Assembly: GCA_027493055.1 (NCBI GenBank)
Contig: JAPUDO010000120.1
Span: 62,001-126,000 of the forward strand
DNA from: Niabella sp.
GTDB taxonomy: Bacteria > Bacteroidota > Bacteroidia > Chitinophagales > Chitinophagaceae
Length of the DNA stretch: 64,000 nt
Direction: 5' to 3'
The position numbers were made by a program, and so were the translations under genes. Positions 50,272 to 59,515 of this stretch are shown here, piece by piece (position 1 is the stretch's first letter; the number at the start of each line of letters is the position of its first letter). The notes beneath the pieces are model-generated. The model was not told the origin of the DNA, searched no databases, and saw only the letters and a list, made by a program, of their open reading frames with translations.

Positions 50272-51354
50272 ATGAAACGCGTTTTACTATTCACAGGTAT
50301 ATGTGCATTGATATGCCAGGCAAGCTGCAAATCAGAAGCCAAAGAAAAAGAAGAAAGTGTAAAATACATTGTTACCAGTCCTTTACAAATTGATACGGCT
50401 CTTAATAAAGAATATGTTTCCCAGATAAAATCCGTCCGCAACATTGAAGTACGGGCCCAGGAAAAAGGCTTTTTACAGCATATTTATGTAGATGAAGGCC
50501 AGTATGTAAAAGCAGGCCAGTTGCTTTTCAGGATCATGCCTCAGTTATATGAAGCCGAGCTGATGAAAGCACAGGCCGAAACAAAAGCTGCTGAAATTGA
50601 ATGGCAGAATGCAAAAATGCTGGCAGATAAAGACATCGTTTCCAAAAGTGAACAGGCCTTGGCGCAGGCAAAGCTGGACCAGGCCAGGGCCGAAACAAAG
50701 CTGGCCAGGACGCATTTATCTTTTACAGAAATAAGAGCGCCTTTTAGCGGAACAATTGACCGTATTCCTTTAAAGCAGGGAAGCCTGGTAGATGAAGGTG
50801 CGCTGCTTACCAATCTTTCTGATAACAGCCAGGTATTTGCTTACTTCAATGTGTCGGAGCCTGAATACCTGAACTACCAGATGAATGCGCAAAAGAATAA
50901 CAGGCAGCATGTTGATCTTATTCTTGCCAACGGAGAGCCGCTTGATGCACCGGGCATGGTAGAAACAGTAGAAAGCGAGTTCGATAGTGAAACCGGCAAT
51001 ATTGCATTTCGTGCAAGGTTTCCTAACCCTGGCGGTATTTTAAGAAATGGCGAAACCGGTAAAGTAAAAATGACCGTACCACTCCGAAATGCACTGCTTA
51101 TTCCGCAAAAAGCTACCTATGAATTGCAGGATAAGATCTATGTATTTGTAGTAGATAAGAACAATATCGTCAAATCCCGAAACATTACTATTGAAGCAGA
51201 ATTACCCGATGTGTACATTGTAAGCAAAGGCCTGGCTGCCGGCGACAAAATACTGCTGGAAGGTGTTCAAACAGTTAAGGACGATCAAAGAATCCACTAC
51301 AACTACCAGTCCCCACAGGAAGTGATCAGCAGTTTAAAATTAAAAGCAGAGTAA
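50272..51354 (+). CDS. RND efflux periplasmic adaptor subunit
   Basis: Membrane fusion protein of 360 residues. Signal ends in a lipoprotein-like QASC (Cys19; the -3 Gln is unusual). The order is lipoyl half-motif (QEKGFLQHIYVDEGQYVKAGQLLF), coiled coil (about 95-135), second lipoyl half (RAPFSGTIDRIPLKQGSLVDEGALL), beta barrel and the membrane-proximal domain. It links the inner pump at 51376 to the outer channel at 54552. First gene of a three-gene operon. Confidence 0.93.
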   Translation: MKRVLLFTGICALICQASCKSEAKEKEESVKYIVTSPLQIDTALNKEYVSQIKSVRNIEVRAQEKGFLQHIYVDEGQYVKAGQLLFRIMPQLYEAELMKAQAETKAAEIEWQNAKMLADKDIVSKSEQALAQAKLDQARAETKLARTHLSFTEIRAPFSGTIDRIPLKQGSLVDEGALLTNLSDNSQVFAYFNVSEPEYLNYQMNAQKNNRQHVDLILANGEPLDAPGMVETVESEFDSETGNIAFRARFPNPGGILRNGETGKVKMTVPLRNALLIPQKATYELQDKIYVFVVDKNNIVKSRNITIEAELPDVYIVSKGLAAGDKILLEGVQTVKDDQRIHYNYQSPQEVISSLKLKAE

Positions 51355-51375
51355 CACATTTAAAGCCCGATTTTT

Positions 51376-54300
51376 ATGTTTAACAGATTTATAAAAAGGC
51401 CCGTCCTTTCTATAGTGATATCGCTTATCATTGTTTTCCTGGGCGTGCTGGCCTTAACCCATTTGCCTGTAACGCAGTTTCCGTCCATCTCTCCGCCTAA
51501 AGTAAACATTACGGCAGAGTACCCGGGTGCTAATAATGAGCTATTAATTAAGTCGGTGGTCATTCCGCTGGAGCGGGCATTGAATGGCGTGCCCGGCATG
51601 AAGTATATGGCTTCCGATGCCGGAAATGATGGCGAAGCAAGCATACAGGTGGTATTCAATTTAGGGACCGACCCTAACCAGGCTTCGCTGAATGTACAAA
51701 ACCGCGTAGCTGCCGTTACCAATAAGCTGCCACCGCTGGTTGTAAGAGAAGGAGTAAAGATCAGCCGGGAAGAATCCAACATGCTGATGTATATCAACCT
51801 GTACAGCAGGGATACATCCCTGGGAGAAAACTTTTTGTACAACTATGCAGATATTAATATTCTTTCAGAGCTGAAACGCGTGGATGGAGTGGGCTTCGCA
51901 GATATTTTAGGGAACAGGGAGTATGCTATGCGCATCTGGTTAAAACCCGATAAAATGCTGGCGTATAAGATCTCTGCAGATGAAGTGATGGAAGCGTTGA
52001 ATGAGCAAAGTCTTGAAGCCTCTCCGGGTAAAACAGGGGAAAGCTCCGGTAAAAGATCACAATCGTTTGAGTATGTGCTGAAATATCCAGGCCGTTACAG
52101 CTCTAAGGAAGGATATGAAAATATTGTTGTGAGAGCCGGCGCTGACGGGTCGTTACTGCGATTGAAAGACGTAGCCGATGTTGAATTTGGCAGCTCTATG
52201 TACGACCTGTACTCTCATCTTAACGGGAAGGCGTCTGCGGCTATTATGCTAAAGCAATCTTACGGAAGCAATGCCAGCCAGGTAATTAAAGATGTGAAAG
52301 CGAAGATGAAAGAGCTGAAAGAAAATTTTCCCAAAGGCATGGATTATGAAATAAGCTACGATGTATCAAAATTCCTGGATGCGTCAATGGAAAAAGTAGT
52401 TCATACACTGGTAGAAGCTTTCATACTGGTAGGCATTGTAGTGTTTATCTTTCTTGGCGACTGGCGCTCTACTTTAATCCCAACCATTGCAGTGCCGGTA
52501 TCGTTAATAGGCACATTTGTCTTTATGCAGTTTTTTGGCATTACGCTAAACCTTATTACGCTATTCGCATTAGTGCTGGCGATTGGTGTGGTAGTAGATG
52601 ATGCCATTGTAGTGATAGAAGCGGTCCATGCCAAAATGGAGAAAAGCAATATCTCTCCGTTAAAAGCCACGCAACAGGCAATGAAGGAAATAGGCGGTGC
52701 TATCATTGCCATCACATTTTTAATGGCATCAGTTTTTATACCGGTAGCTTTTATGTCGGGGCCTGTTGGCATTTTTTACCGGCAGTTTTCTATTACTATG
52801 GCTACCGGCATTATCCTTTCCGGGTTGGTGGCGCTTACACTTACTCCCGCGCTTTGTGCTATTATGCTAAAAAATCATCATGGCCAGCATAAAAAGAGAA
52901 CCCCGGTTGATAAATTTTTAGACGCTTTTAATAATCGCTTTGATTTTTTATCCAGGCGGTATATGAAATTCCTGAGCCGGATAATAAGCCGGAGATTGAT
53001 AACGTTTGGTCTGCTGATTGTTTTTTGCATAGGTACATGGCTGTTAAGCAGCAGCGTACCTTCCGGGTTTATTCCCGGTGAGGACCAGGGAATGATCTAT
53101 GCTATTATTCTTACTCCACCAGGATCCTCATTGGAACGCACCAACGAAATTTCTGAAAGACTGCAAGAACTATGTGAGCATATGGATGGGGTGCAATCTG
53201 TTTCTTCCTTAGCAGGCTATGAGGTATTGACGGAAGGAACAGGCGCTAATTCAGGAACCTGTCTTATTAACCTGAAAGACTGGCAAGACCGCAAGGTTTC
53301 TGCACAGCAGCTTATTGAAGAGCTGGAAGAAAAAGCAAAAAATATTCCGGGTGCAACAATAGAATTTTTTCAGCCTCCTGCTGTACCCGGTTATGGTGCT
53401 GCAGGCGGATTTGAGCTGCGCCTGCTTGATAAAGCCGGCAGTGGTAATTATCAATTAATGGAAAAAGTAAGCAGGGATTTTGTAAAAGAGCTGAACAAGC
53501 AAAAAGAGCTGTCTTCCGTATTTACTTTTTACAGCGCCAGCTTTCCGCAATATATGCTGAGAATTGATAATGACCTGGCACAGCAAAAAGGCGTGACAAT
53601 TGATAATGCAATGAATACTTTGTCAACACTCATAGGGAGTAACTACGAAACCAACTTTATAAAATACGACAGGCAGTATAAGGTAATTGTACAGGCATTG
53701 CCACAGTACAGGGCATTGCCGGATGATATATTGAAATTATATGTAAAGAATAGCCGGGATGAAATGGTGCCGTTCTCCGCGTTTATGAAGATGGAAAAAG
53801 TGTATGGCCTTTCAGAGATCACACGGCACAATATGTATAATGCATCGGAAATCAGCGGTTCGGCAGCACCGGGATATAGTAGTGGGGAAGCAATAAATAC
53901 CATCAACGAAGTGGCAAAGAAAACATTACCACGGGGATTCGGTATAGACTGGGCAGGCATTTCAAAAGACGAAGTATCGCGTGGTAATGAAGCCATATTT
54001 ATTTTCCTTGTTTGCTTAGGGTTTGTGTACCTGATTCTTTCTGCGCAGTACGAGAGCTTTGTGCTTCCGCTTGCGGTAATACTTTCTTTACCTGCCGGTA
54101 TATTTGGAGCATTCCTTTTCTTAAAATTACTTGGACTGGAAAACAACATCTATGCACAAATAGCCATGGTAATGCTGATTGGCTTATTGGGTAAAAACGC
54201 GGTATTGATTGTGGAGTTTGCAGCGCAAAGGCATAGCCAGGGATTAACAATTATACAGGCTGCAATGGAAGGAGCAAAAGTGCGGTTCCGTCCTATTTTA

Positions 54301-54534
54301 ATGACCTCTTTTGCCTTTATTGCCGGCCTTATTCCCTTAGTGTTTGCAAGCGGCCCCGGAAAAACAGGCAACAGAACAATAGGCACTGCAGCAGCAGGTG
54401 GTATGCTGTTTGGAACGCTCTTCGGAGTAATTGTAATACCCGGCTTGTATTTCATTTTTGGCTCTATTGCCGCCAAACGAAAGCTGATAAAAATAGAAGA
54501 TGAAAATCCTTTGTCCGAAGATCTTACTCAATAG
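51376..54534 (+). CDS. RND efflux pump, AcrB/HAE1-type inner-membrane permease
   Basis: Protein of 1052 residues, the usual length. Twelve transmembrane segments in the typical 1+5 and 1+5 pattern are visible. The proton-relay Asp pair is in GVVVDDAIVVIEAVHAK, and the F-xx-T-xx-R-P motif is seen early (FNRFIKRPVLSIVIS). The second half contains RFRPILMTSFAF and GKNAVLIVEFA. It pumps hydrophobic molecules out of the periplasm. It starts 21 bp after the adaptor gene and ends 17 bp before the outer-membrane factor gene. Confidence 0.95.
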   Translation: MFNRFIKRPVLSIVISLIIVFLGVLALTHLPVTQFPSISPPKVNITAEYPGANNELLIKSVVIPLERALNGVPGMKYMASDAGNDGEASIQVVFNLGTDPNQASLNVQNRVAAVTNKLPPLVVREGVKISREESNMLMYINLYSRDTSLGENFLYNYADINILSELKRVDGVGFADILGNREYAMRIWLKPDKMLAYKISADEVMEALNEQSLEASPGKTGESSGKRSQSFEYVLKYPGRYSSKEGYENIVVRAGADGSLLRLKDVADVEFGSSMYDLYSHLNGKASAAIMLKQSYGSNASQVIKDVKAKMKELKENFPKGMDYEISYDVSKFLDASMEKVVHTLVEAFILVGIVVFIFLGDWRSTLIPTIAVPVSLIGTFVFMQFFGITLNLITLFALVLAIGVVVDDAIVVIEAVHAKMEKSNISPLKATQQAMKEIGGAIIAITFLMASVFIPVAFMSGPVGIFYRQFSITMATGIILSGLVALTLTPALCAIMLKNHHGQHKKRTPVDKFLDAFNNRFDFLSRRYMKFLSRIISRRLITFGLLIVFCIGTWLLSSSVPSGFIPGEDQGMIYAIILTPPGSSLERTNEISERLQELCEHMDGVQSVSSLAGYEVLTEGTGANSGTCLINLKDWQDRKVSAQQLIEELEEKAKNIPGATIEFFQPPAVPGYGAAGGFELRLLDKAGSGNYQLMEKVSRDFVKELNKQKELSSVFTFYSASFPQYMLRIDNDLAQQKGVTIDNAMNTLSTLIGSNYETNFIKYDRQYKVIVQALPQYRALPDDILKLYVKNSRDEMVPFSAFMKMEKVYGLSEITRHNMYNASEISGSAAPGYSSGEAINTINEVAKKTLPRGFGIDWAGISKDEVSRGNEAIFIFLVCLGFVYLILSAQYESFVLPLAVILSLPAGIFGAFLFLKLLGLENNIYAQIAMVMLIGLLGKNAVLIVEFAAQRHSQGLTIIQAAMEGAKVRFRPILMTSFAFIAGLIPLVFASGPGKTGNRTIGTAAAGGMLFGTLFGVIVIPGLYFIFGSIAAKRKLIKIEDENPLSEDLTQ

Positions 54535-54551
54535 TAAAACAAACAAAAGCA

Positions 54552-55976
54552 ATGAAGAAACGACATCTATATATAATACTTTGCATCGGTGTATTGTACG
54601 CAGGCTGCAATATTCCCAAAGCTGTTCAAAAGCAGGAGAACAAAGCCATGCCGGAACAATATGATGTTGCGGCGGATACAACAAATACTGCGCTGGTTAA
54701 GTGGCAGGAGTTTTTTACGGATCCTTACCTGTGCCGCCTTATTGATACGGCATTAAAAGATAACCAGGAGCTGAAGATTACTTTGCAGGAAATTGAGATG
54801 GCAAAAAATGAGGTAATGGCAAAGAAAGGCGAGCTGCTGCCATCGGTAGGTTACGGGGCCGGGGCGGGCATAGACAAACCAGGACGCTATACCAGTCAGG
54901 GTGCAGGTGATGCTTCTACAGAAATGACGCCTGGTAAAAAAGTGCCTGACTATTTAGGTGATTTTAAAATAGGGCTGGAAGCAGACTGGGAAGCGGATAT
55001 ATGGCATAAGCTGCATAACGCAAAAGATGCCGAAATATCGCGTTACCTGGCTACAGTGGAAGGTAAAAACTTTGTGCTGACCAACCTGATAGCGGAGATT
55101 GCCAGCTCCTACTATGAGTTGCTGGCATTGGATTACCAGTTAAGTATTGTAAAACAAAATATAGGGCTGCAGCAAAATGCCCTGGCTATTGTAAAAGTAC
55201 AAAAACAGGCAGCAAGGGCTAATGAGCTGGCCGTGCAAAAATTTGAAGCAGAAGTAAAGGGCACGCAAAGTCGCGAGTTTGAACTATTGCAGGAGATTAA
55301 GGAAACAGAAAACAGGATCAATTTTTTACTGGCAAGATATCCGCAGGAGATACCCCGCGAAAAGTCGGATTTTTTAAGCCTTCCGCTTACACCGGTAAGT
55401 GCTGGTGTGCCATCGCAGCTATTGGCCAACCGGCCGGATATCAGGCAGGCAGAGCTGGAGCTGGCGGCATCAAGGTTAGATGTGAAGGTGGCCAGGGCGC
55501 AATTTTATCCTTCGTTCAATATATCGGCTATGCTTGGGTTTAATGCTTTTAACCCTACTTACCTGGTAAAGTTCCCTGAGTCGCTCATTGCCTCCCTTGC
55601 AGGAGATCTTGCAGGTCCGCTGATCAATAAAAGTGCTATAAAAGCACAATATCTTTCTGCCAATGCAAGGCAGCTGCAGGCTGTATATAATTATGAGCGA
55701 TCCATTTTAAATGGATACATCAGGGTAGCAAATCAATTGTCCAACATCAGCAATCTGCAAAAAACCTACGGGCAAAAAGTAAAACAGGTAGAGGCGCTGT
55801 TGAAGTCGGTTGAAATATCTGATGCGCTATACAAGGCGGCGCGTGCCGATTACTTTGAAGTGCTGATGACGCAGCGCGATGCCCTGGAAGCCAGGCTGGA
55901 CCTGGCGGATATAAAAAAAGGTCAGCTAAGCGCAGTTGTAAGCATGTATAAAGAGCTGGGTGGAGGCTGGCAATAA
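54552..55976 (+). CDS. Outer-membrane efflux factor (TolC/OprM type, NodT family)
   Basis: Lipoprotein of 474 residues with lipobox-like YAGC (Cys19). Two long, repeated coiled-coil halves typical of the family; ANRPDIRQAELELAASRLDVKVARAQFYPSFNISAMLGF is the conserved outer-factor stretch. It completes a tripartite pump with the preceding genes, with the same orientation and short spacers. A YceI-family operon converges at its 3' end. Confidence 0.93.
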   Translation: MKKRHLYIILCIGVLYAGCNIPKAVQKQENKAMPEQYDVAADTTNTALVKWQEFFTDPYLCRLIDTALKDNQELKITLQEIEMAKNEVMAKKGELLPSVGYGAGAGIDKPGRYTSQGAGDASTEMTPGKKVPDYLGDFKIGLEADWEADIWHKLHNAKDAEISRYLATVEGKNFVLTNLIAEIASSYYELLALDYQLSIVKQNIGLQQNALAIVKVQKQAARANELAVQKFEAEVKGTQSREFELLQEIKETENRINFLLARYPQEIPREKSDFLSLPLTPVSAGVPSQLLANRPDIRQAELELAASRLDVKVARAQFYPSFNISAMLGFNAFNPTYLVKFPESLIASLAGDLAGPLINKSAIKAQYLSANARQLQAVYNYERSILNGYIRVANQLSNISNLQKTYGQKVKQVEALLKSVEISDALYKAARADYFEVLMTQRDALEARLDLADIKKGQLSAVVSMYKELGGGWQ

Positions 55977-56030
55977 ACCAAGACGTCAGGCGTTTTTCTA
56001 CCCTGTTTGTCTTTGTTAAAAGAATATCCT

Positions 56031-56621
56031 CTAATCTGCTTTTTTATATTGCAGGTTTAGCAGCATATCTATAGTTACATTGTCATTTACCTGTACTGCG
56101 CCCAATGCTTTTTTAGGAGCCACAAGTGCATATTTTTTAAGAGAGATGGCATGGCTGCCTTTACATTGCAGGAAAGCGTCTTTTTGCTCTGTAATAGCAA
56201 GGGTGATGAGCTCCTGTTTGGTGCAACCCGCTATAGTAAGATTAATAAGCGCAGATATTTTGTCAGGCTGATTTTTCTGTAGCCATACACTTAGTACCTC
56301 AATGGAAAGCGTTGGGTAAACATCAGCACGCAGCATCTTTCTGAAATCTTTGGTAATATAGCTATTGGCGCTTTTAAAATCAAGTACGCCCAGGTTTAAA
56401 GCACTGGCCTTTACATTAAGCCGGCTTTCTTCTTTTTTTATCCTGACTTTACTCCCGCTGCCAAAGCTTCCTGTGTACACAAGCCTGAACTCGTTAATAT
56501 TAGAAGAGCCGTTCAAAGTAAAAGAGCTCCCTTCCGATACGGAAGCCTGGTAGGTTTGGGCTGTTGCTCCGCTGAAAAAAAAGTACAGTACTCCACACCA
56601 TAAAAATTTTATCAGAAACAT
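56031..56621 (-). CDS. YceI-family-like exported protein
   Basis: Protein of 196 residues with signal peptide (about 1-21). The lipocalin-like YceI features are FTLNGSSNINEFRL, then a strand with LNLGVLDFKSANSYITKDFRKMLRADVYPTLSIEV, and the closing GAVQVNDNVTIDMLLNLQY. Family members bind polyisoprenoids. It is last in an operon behind a porin-like and another YceI gene (83 bp after the porin). Confidence 0.82.
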   Translation of the reverse strand: MFLIKFLWCGVLYFFFSGATAQTYQASVSEGSSFTLNGSSNINEFRLVYTGSFGSGSKVRIKKEESRLNVKASALNLGVLDFKSANSYITKDFRKMLRADVYPTLSIEVLSVWLQKNQPDKISALINLTIAGCTKQELITLAITEQKDAFLQCKGSHAISLKKYALVAPKKALGAVQVNDNVTIDMLLNLQYKKAD

Positions 56622-56665
56622 TACCCTAAATTTTTATTGTTAGCGATAAGAATAAGGTAAAAAGA

Positions 56666-56691
56666 AAAGGGCGGCCGTGAGCCTGCCCTTT
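56666..56691 (-). terminator. Terminator between porin and second YceI gene
   Basis: AAAGGGC and GCCCTTT pair around a GC-rich loop and TTTTCTTTTT follows on the minus strand. It lies 14 bp after the porin stop and before the YceI-like gene, so partial read-through is needed if the three form an operon. Confidence 0.65.
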
Positions 56692-56704
56692 CTTCAATGA
56701 TTGA

Positions 56705-58030
56705 TTAGAAGCCTACCACAGCCTGCATCACAACACCTTTAAATTCTCCTTTTGAAAGTATATTGGCTGTGGGGAAATCGTTGTATTTCTGATTTACATA
56801 TTCACCTTTCAGTAAAATATTATTGGTAAGGAACCATCCGCCGCCAACAGCAATCCTGTCAATGCTTTGCTTGTCCTTATTGCTCGTTACCAGCTGGCCA
56901 CGTACAGTATTATAACGGCCGCCAATATATACTTTTTCTTTTGCGCCAATCCTGTAAAGAGCATCCACAGCAAACTGGTTTACGTTGCGTTTATCAAAGT
57001 TCGCCACCTTTTCGTTGATGCTGCGGCCCTTTGCATTTTCGTATGTTCCGAAAAGCTCAAACCCTTTTGCTTTTACAAAGCCATTCAATTGTATGGCCAG
57101 TATCTGGTTAGTAAGATTAGGGCTATAGCGGCCTGAAGTAGCATTGGCAGATGCAGTTGCAGCGGCCCCTTCCATTACATAAAAATAGTTGCTGCCGGTA
57201 CGGTCACCTGCATATAACGTACTGCGGCCTGAGCTGTTGTTGTAATATAAAGAAGCCGCACCTCTTACCCTTACTTCTCCCAGGTTTTTATCCACTGCAC
57301 CTTTCAGGTAAACAGATGGATTACGGTGGTATCGGGTAGTATCAGTTCCAACTGCCAGTATGGGGGACTGTTGTGTTCCATTGATGAGACCATTAGAAAT
57401 ACCCAGCATACCCATAACACCTTTGTTTTGCAGGTAAACCTCACCACCAATTTCAGTAGCAAATGCATCCATGATATAGTTTTCTATAAACGGATTGTGA
57501 ATGGTATTCCCTCCGTCAGAACGGCGGAAGTGCTGATCGCCATAGTTGATTTCCATGTGTCCCATTTTAATGGTTGCGTACTGCATCAGTTTATCCCATC
57601 CTTCGCCTTTAAAAGGCAATTTATCAAACTGGATATAACCACCTTTTACCCATGCCTCATTGTGGTGCCTTGAAGCCAGGTAGGTTGTAAGGTTCAGCTT
57701 AATACCATCATACAGCTGAACATCTATATTTAAGTTGGCCTGGGCTATGCCAAAACCCGGAGCCAGCCTTGGATAAAGAGGAACCGCTCCTGAGTTGCTG
57801 TGGGAAAGGCTTTGGAACTGTTGAGAAAAGCCAGCCCCGAATTTTACTTTAAGCCCCTCGTAAGGAACTGTTTCTTCTTTGGTTGTCTCAAACTGGTTCA
57901 GGCCGGTTTTATCCCCGGGCCTTGTATATTGTATTTCGGGTTGCAGTTTTGATAAGAAAGATTCTTCAGTTTGTGCATTTGCAATGGAGAAGCCTCCCAG
58001 CAAAGCGATAGCCAGTGATAAGCGTTTCAT
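56705..58030 (-). CDS. Outer-membrane porin-like beta-barrel protein
   Basis: Protein of 441 residues with signal peptide (about 1-19, ANA-QT), alternating polar/hydrophobic strands throughout and a C-terminal Phe (VVGF), the mark of an outer-membrane barrel. No family signature beyond that. The flanking YceI-family genes point to uptake or handling of a hydrophobic molecule. It starts 36 bp after the upstream YceI gene. Confidence 0.8.
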   Translation of the reverse strand: MKRLSLAIALLGGFSIANAQTEESFLSKLQPEIQYTRPGDKTGLNQFETTKEETVPYEGLKVKFGAGFSQQFQSLSHSNSGAVPLYPRLAPGFGIAQANLNIDVQLYDGIKLNLTTYLASRHHNEAWVKGGYIQFDKLPFKGEGWDKLMQYATIKMGHMEINYGDQHFRRSDGGNTIHNPFIENYIMDAFATEIGGEVYLQNKGVMGMLGISNGLINGTQQSPILAVGTDTTRYHRNPSVYLKGAVDKNLGEVRVRGAASLYYNNSSGRSTLYAGDRTGSNYFYVMEGAAATASANATSGRYSPNLTNQILAIQLNGFVKAKGFELFGTYENAKGRSINEKVANFDKRNVNQFAVDALYRIGAKEKVYIGGRYNTVRGQLVTSNKDKQSIDRIAVGGGWFLTNNILLKGEYVNQKYNDFPTANILSKGEFKGVVMQAVVGF

Positions 58031-58066
58031 AAAAACTTTATTTAAATATTAATAATGGGTTAGGTA

Positions 58067-58654
58067 TTATTTGGAATAGGTTGAGTTTAGCACAACCGTT
58101 ACATCGTCACCAGTTTTAATGGTTCCCATCAGGGCTTTAGGCGGGGTAATATCAAACGAGGTAAGCTTGAACTTAACAGAGCCGGTGAAAACCACGCTAT
58201 TGCCTGTTACTACAGCCTTTACCGGGAAAGTAACTTTGTTGGTCTTACCTGAAATGGTAAGGCTGCCTGTTGCTGTGAATGTAGATGTGTTTCCCGATGT
58301 TTTTACATTTGAGATACCTGAAAGCGTGTACACTATCTCAGGATATTGATCAGCATTTAAAGCTTTGTAAGCATTTTTATCCATGCCACCATCATAGTAA
58401 CTGCCATTTTCCTTAATACTTTTCAGCGATTTGGCAGCTATCCTGGCATAAAGCGATTTTATTTCAAATGCCCCATCCGTTTTGATAACTGCGGTACCTG
58501 ATTGTTTTTCAGCTATGCATCGCCAGTCGTGCAAGGTGGAAGTTCCGGTTACCAGGTTTTTGCTTTTGGCTTCAACAAGTTTGTAAGTGTCCTGCGCAAA
58601 AAGGTTTATTCCTAATCCAAGGATAAACAGTGCGACTAATTGTATTTTTTTCAT
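58067..58654 (-). CDS. YceI-family exported protein
   Basis: Protein of 195 residues with signal peptide (about 1-20, LFAQ-DT). The eight-strand lipocalin-like barrel features are present: STLHDWRCIAEK, DQYPEIVYTLSGI, GSLTISGKTNKVTFPVKAVV and LTSFDITPPKALMGTIKTGDDVTVVLNS. First gene of the porin/YceI operon. Confidence 0.9.
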   Translation of the reverse strand: MKKIQLVALFILGLGINLFAQDTYKLVEAKSKNLVTGTSTLHDWRCIAEKQSGTAVIKTDGAFEIKSLYARIAAKSLKSIKENGSYYDGGMDKNAYKALNADQYPEIVYTLSGISNVKTSGNTSTFTATGSLTISGKTNKVTFPVKAVVTGNSVVFTGSVKFKLTSFDITPPKALMGTIKTGDDVTVVLNSTYSK

Positions 58655-58867
58655 GTCTGTATTGTTTTCTGATTGTTGTTACACAAAAGTCTAAGAAGAT
58701 GTTAATTATTTTTATGACTTAAACATCATTTTGGAATGATAGATGTCATTAGCAAATATGACCGGGGTTAGCTCTTATCCGCCCCTTAAATTCAGCTTTA
58801 GAACAGCTCTTCATGATTCATTCCCAGGCTTTTTTGGTTGTTGAAGATTGCATACAGCATAAAAAAA

Positions 58868-58889
58868 CCGCCAGTGATTAAACTGGCGG
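58868..58889 (-). terminator. Terminator of the HPF-like gene
   Basis: CCGCCAGT and ACTGGCGG pair over 6 nt, and T7 follows on the minus strand. It lies 25 bp past the stop at 58914. Confidence 0.8.
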
Positions 58890-58913
58890 ATAGCATAAAA
58901 AACCTGTGTCCGG

Positions 58914-59228
58914 TTAATGCCCCCTGCTTTTTTCTATTATAGTATGGAGCGTTGTTTTAAGTTTAGCTGCAGCTCCTGTTATAGCCTGATCATAAGTGGC
59001 CCCATCATCAGAAACAACAACCGGCGGCTTTCCTTTCAGCCGGACTTCAATGTTGCAACGCTTATCTGTAGCGGTTTCCTTATGAGCATTTTGATCAGAC
59101 AGATATACTTCAATGCGTGTAAGGTGCTCAGCAAAGTGATCTACTTCACCAACAACCATGGCTTCAATTTTTTCAGCGTACTCAGAACTTACTGTTAAAT
59201 GATTGTCCGTGTTAATTTGAAATATCAT
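58914..59228 (-). CDS. Ribosome hibernation-promoting factor-like protein (HPF/RaiA family)
   Basis: Protein of 104 residues with the small beta-alpha fold of the S30AE family: initial strand with MIFQINTDNHLTVSSEYAEKIEAMV, then RIEVYLSD and NIEVRLKGKPPVVVS, and the last helix TYDQAITGAAAKLKTTL. The C-terminal extension of long HPF is absent, so it is a short form. It would bind idle ribosomes. Confidence 0.78.
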   Translation of the reverse strand: MIFQINTDNHLTVSSEYAEKIEAMVVGEVDHFAEHLTRIEVYLSDQNAHKETATDKRCNIEVRLKGKPPVVVSDDGATYDQAITGAAAKLKTTLHTIIEKSRGH

Positions 59229-59466
59229 GTTTAAATAATTTAAGTGAAAGAATATTTTTCGCTTTACAAAAAAGCTTCCGGGAACAGGTTCAATGTTACT
59301 TAAATAATTTTACAATAACGATGACAGAAAATACCATTAACTGATAATAATCAGGTATTGCTACTTTCTATAGCCAACTTCCTCATGCCTTCCTCTTTTA
59401 TTCCTTTTACAGGAACCGGAATAAAAAGTGCTTTTCGTCATACTTCTTTACCAGGGATAACAGGTC

Positions 59467-59493
59467 AAAAATACTAAATTTTTTAGTATTTTT
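59467..59493. promoter_or_regulatory. Dyad operator-like site upstream of the Y-family polymerase gene
   Basis: AAAAATACTAAA and TTTAGTATTTTT, 12-bp arms with a 3-nt centre, end 22 bp before the ATG. Placement and symmetry fit a repressor site, possibly of LexA or S24 type, for damage-inducible expression. Confidence 0.6.
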
Positions 59494-59515
59494 ATTGCCT
59501 GAAATATCCCAAGTC

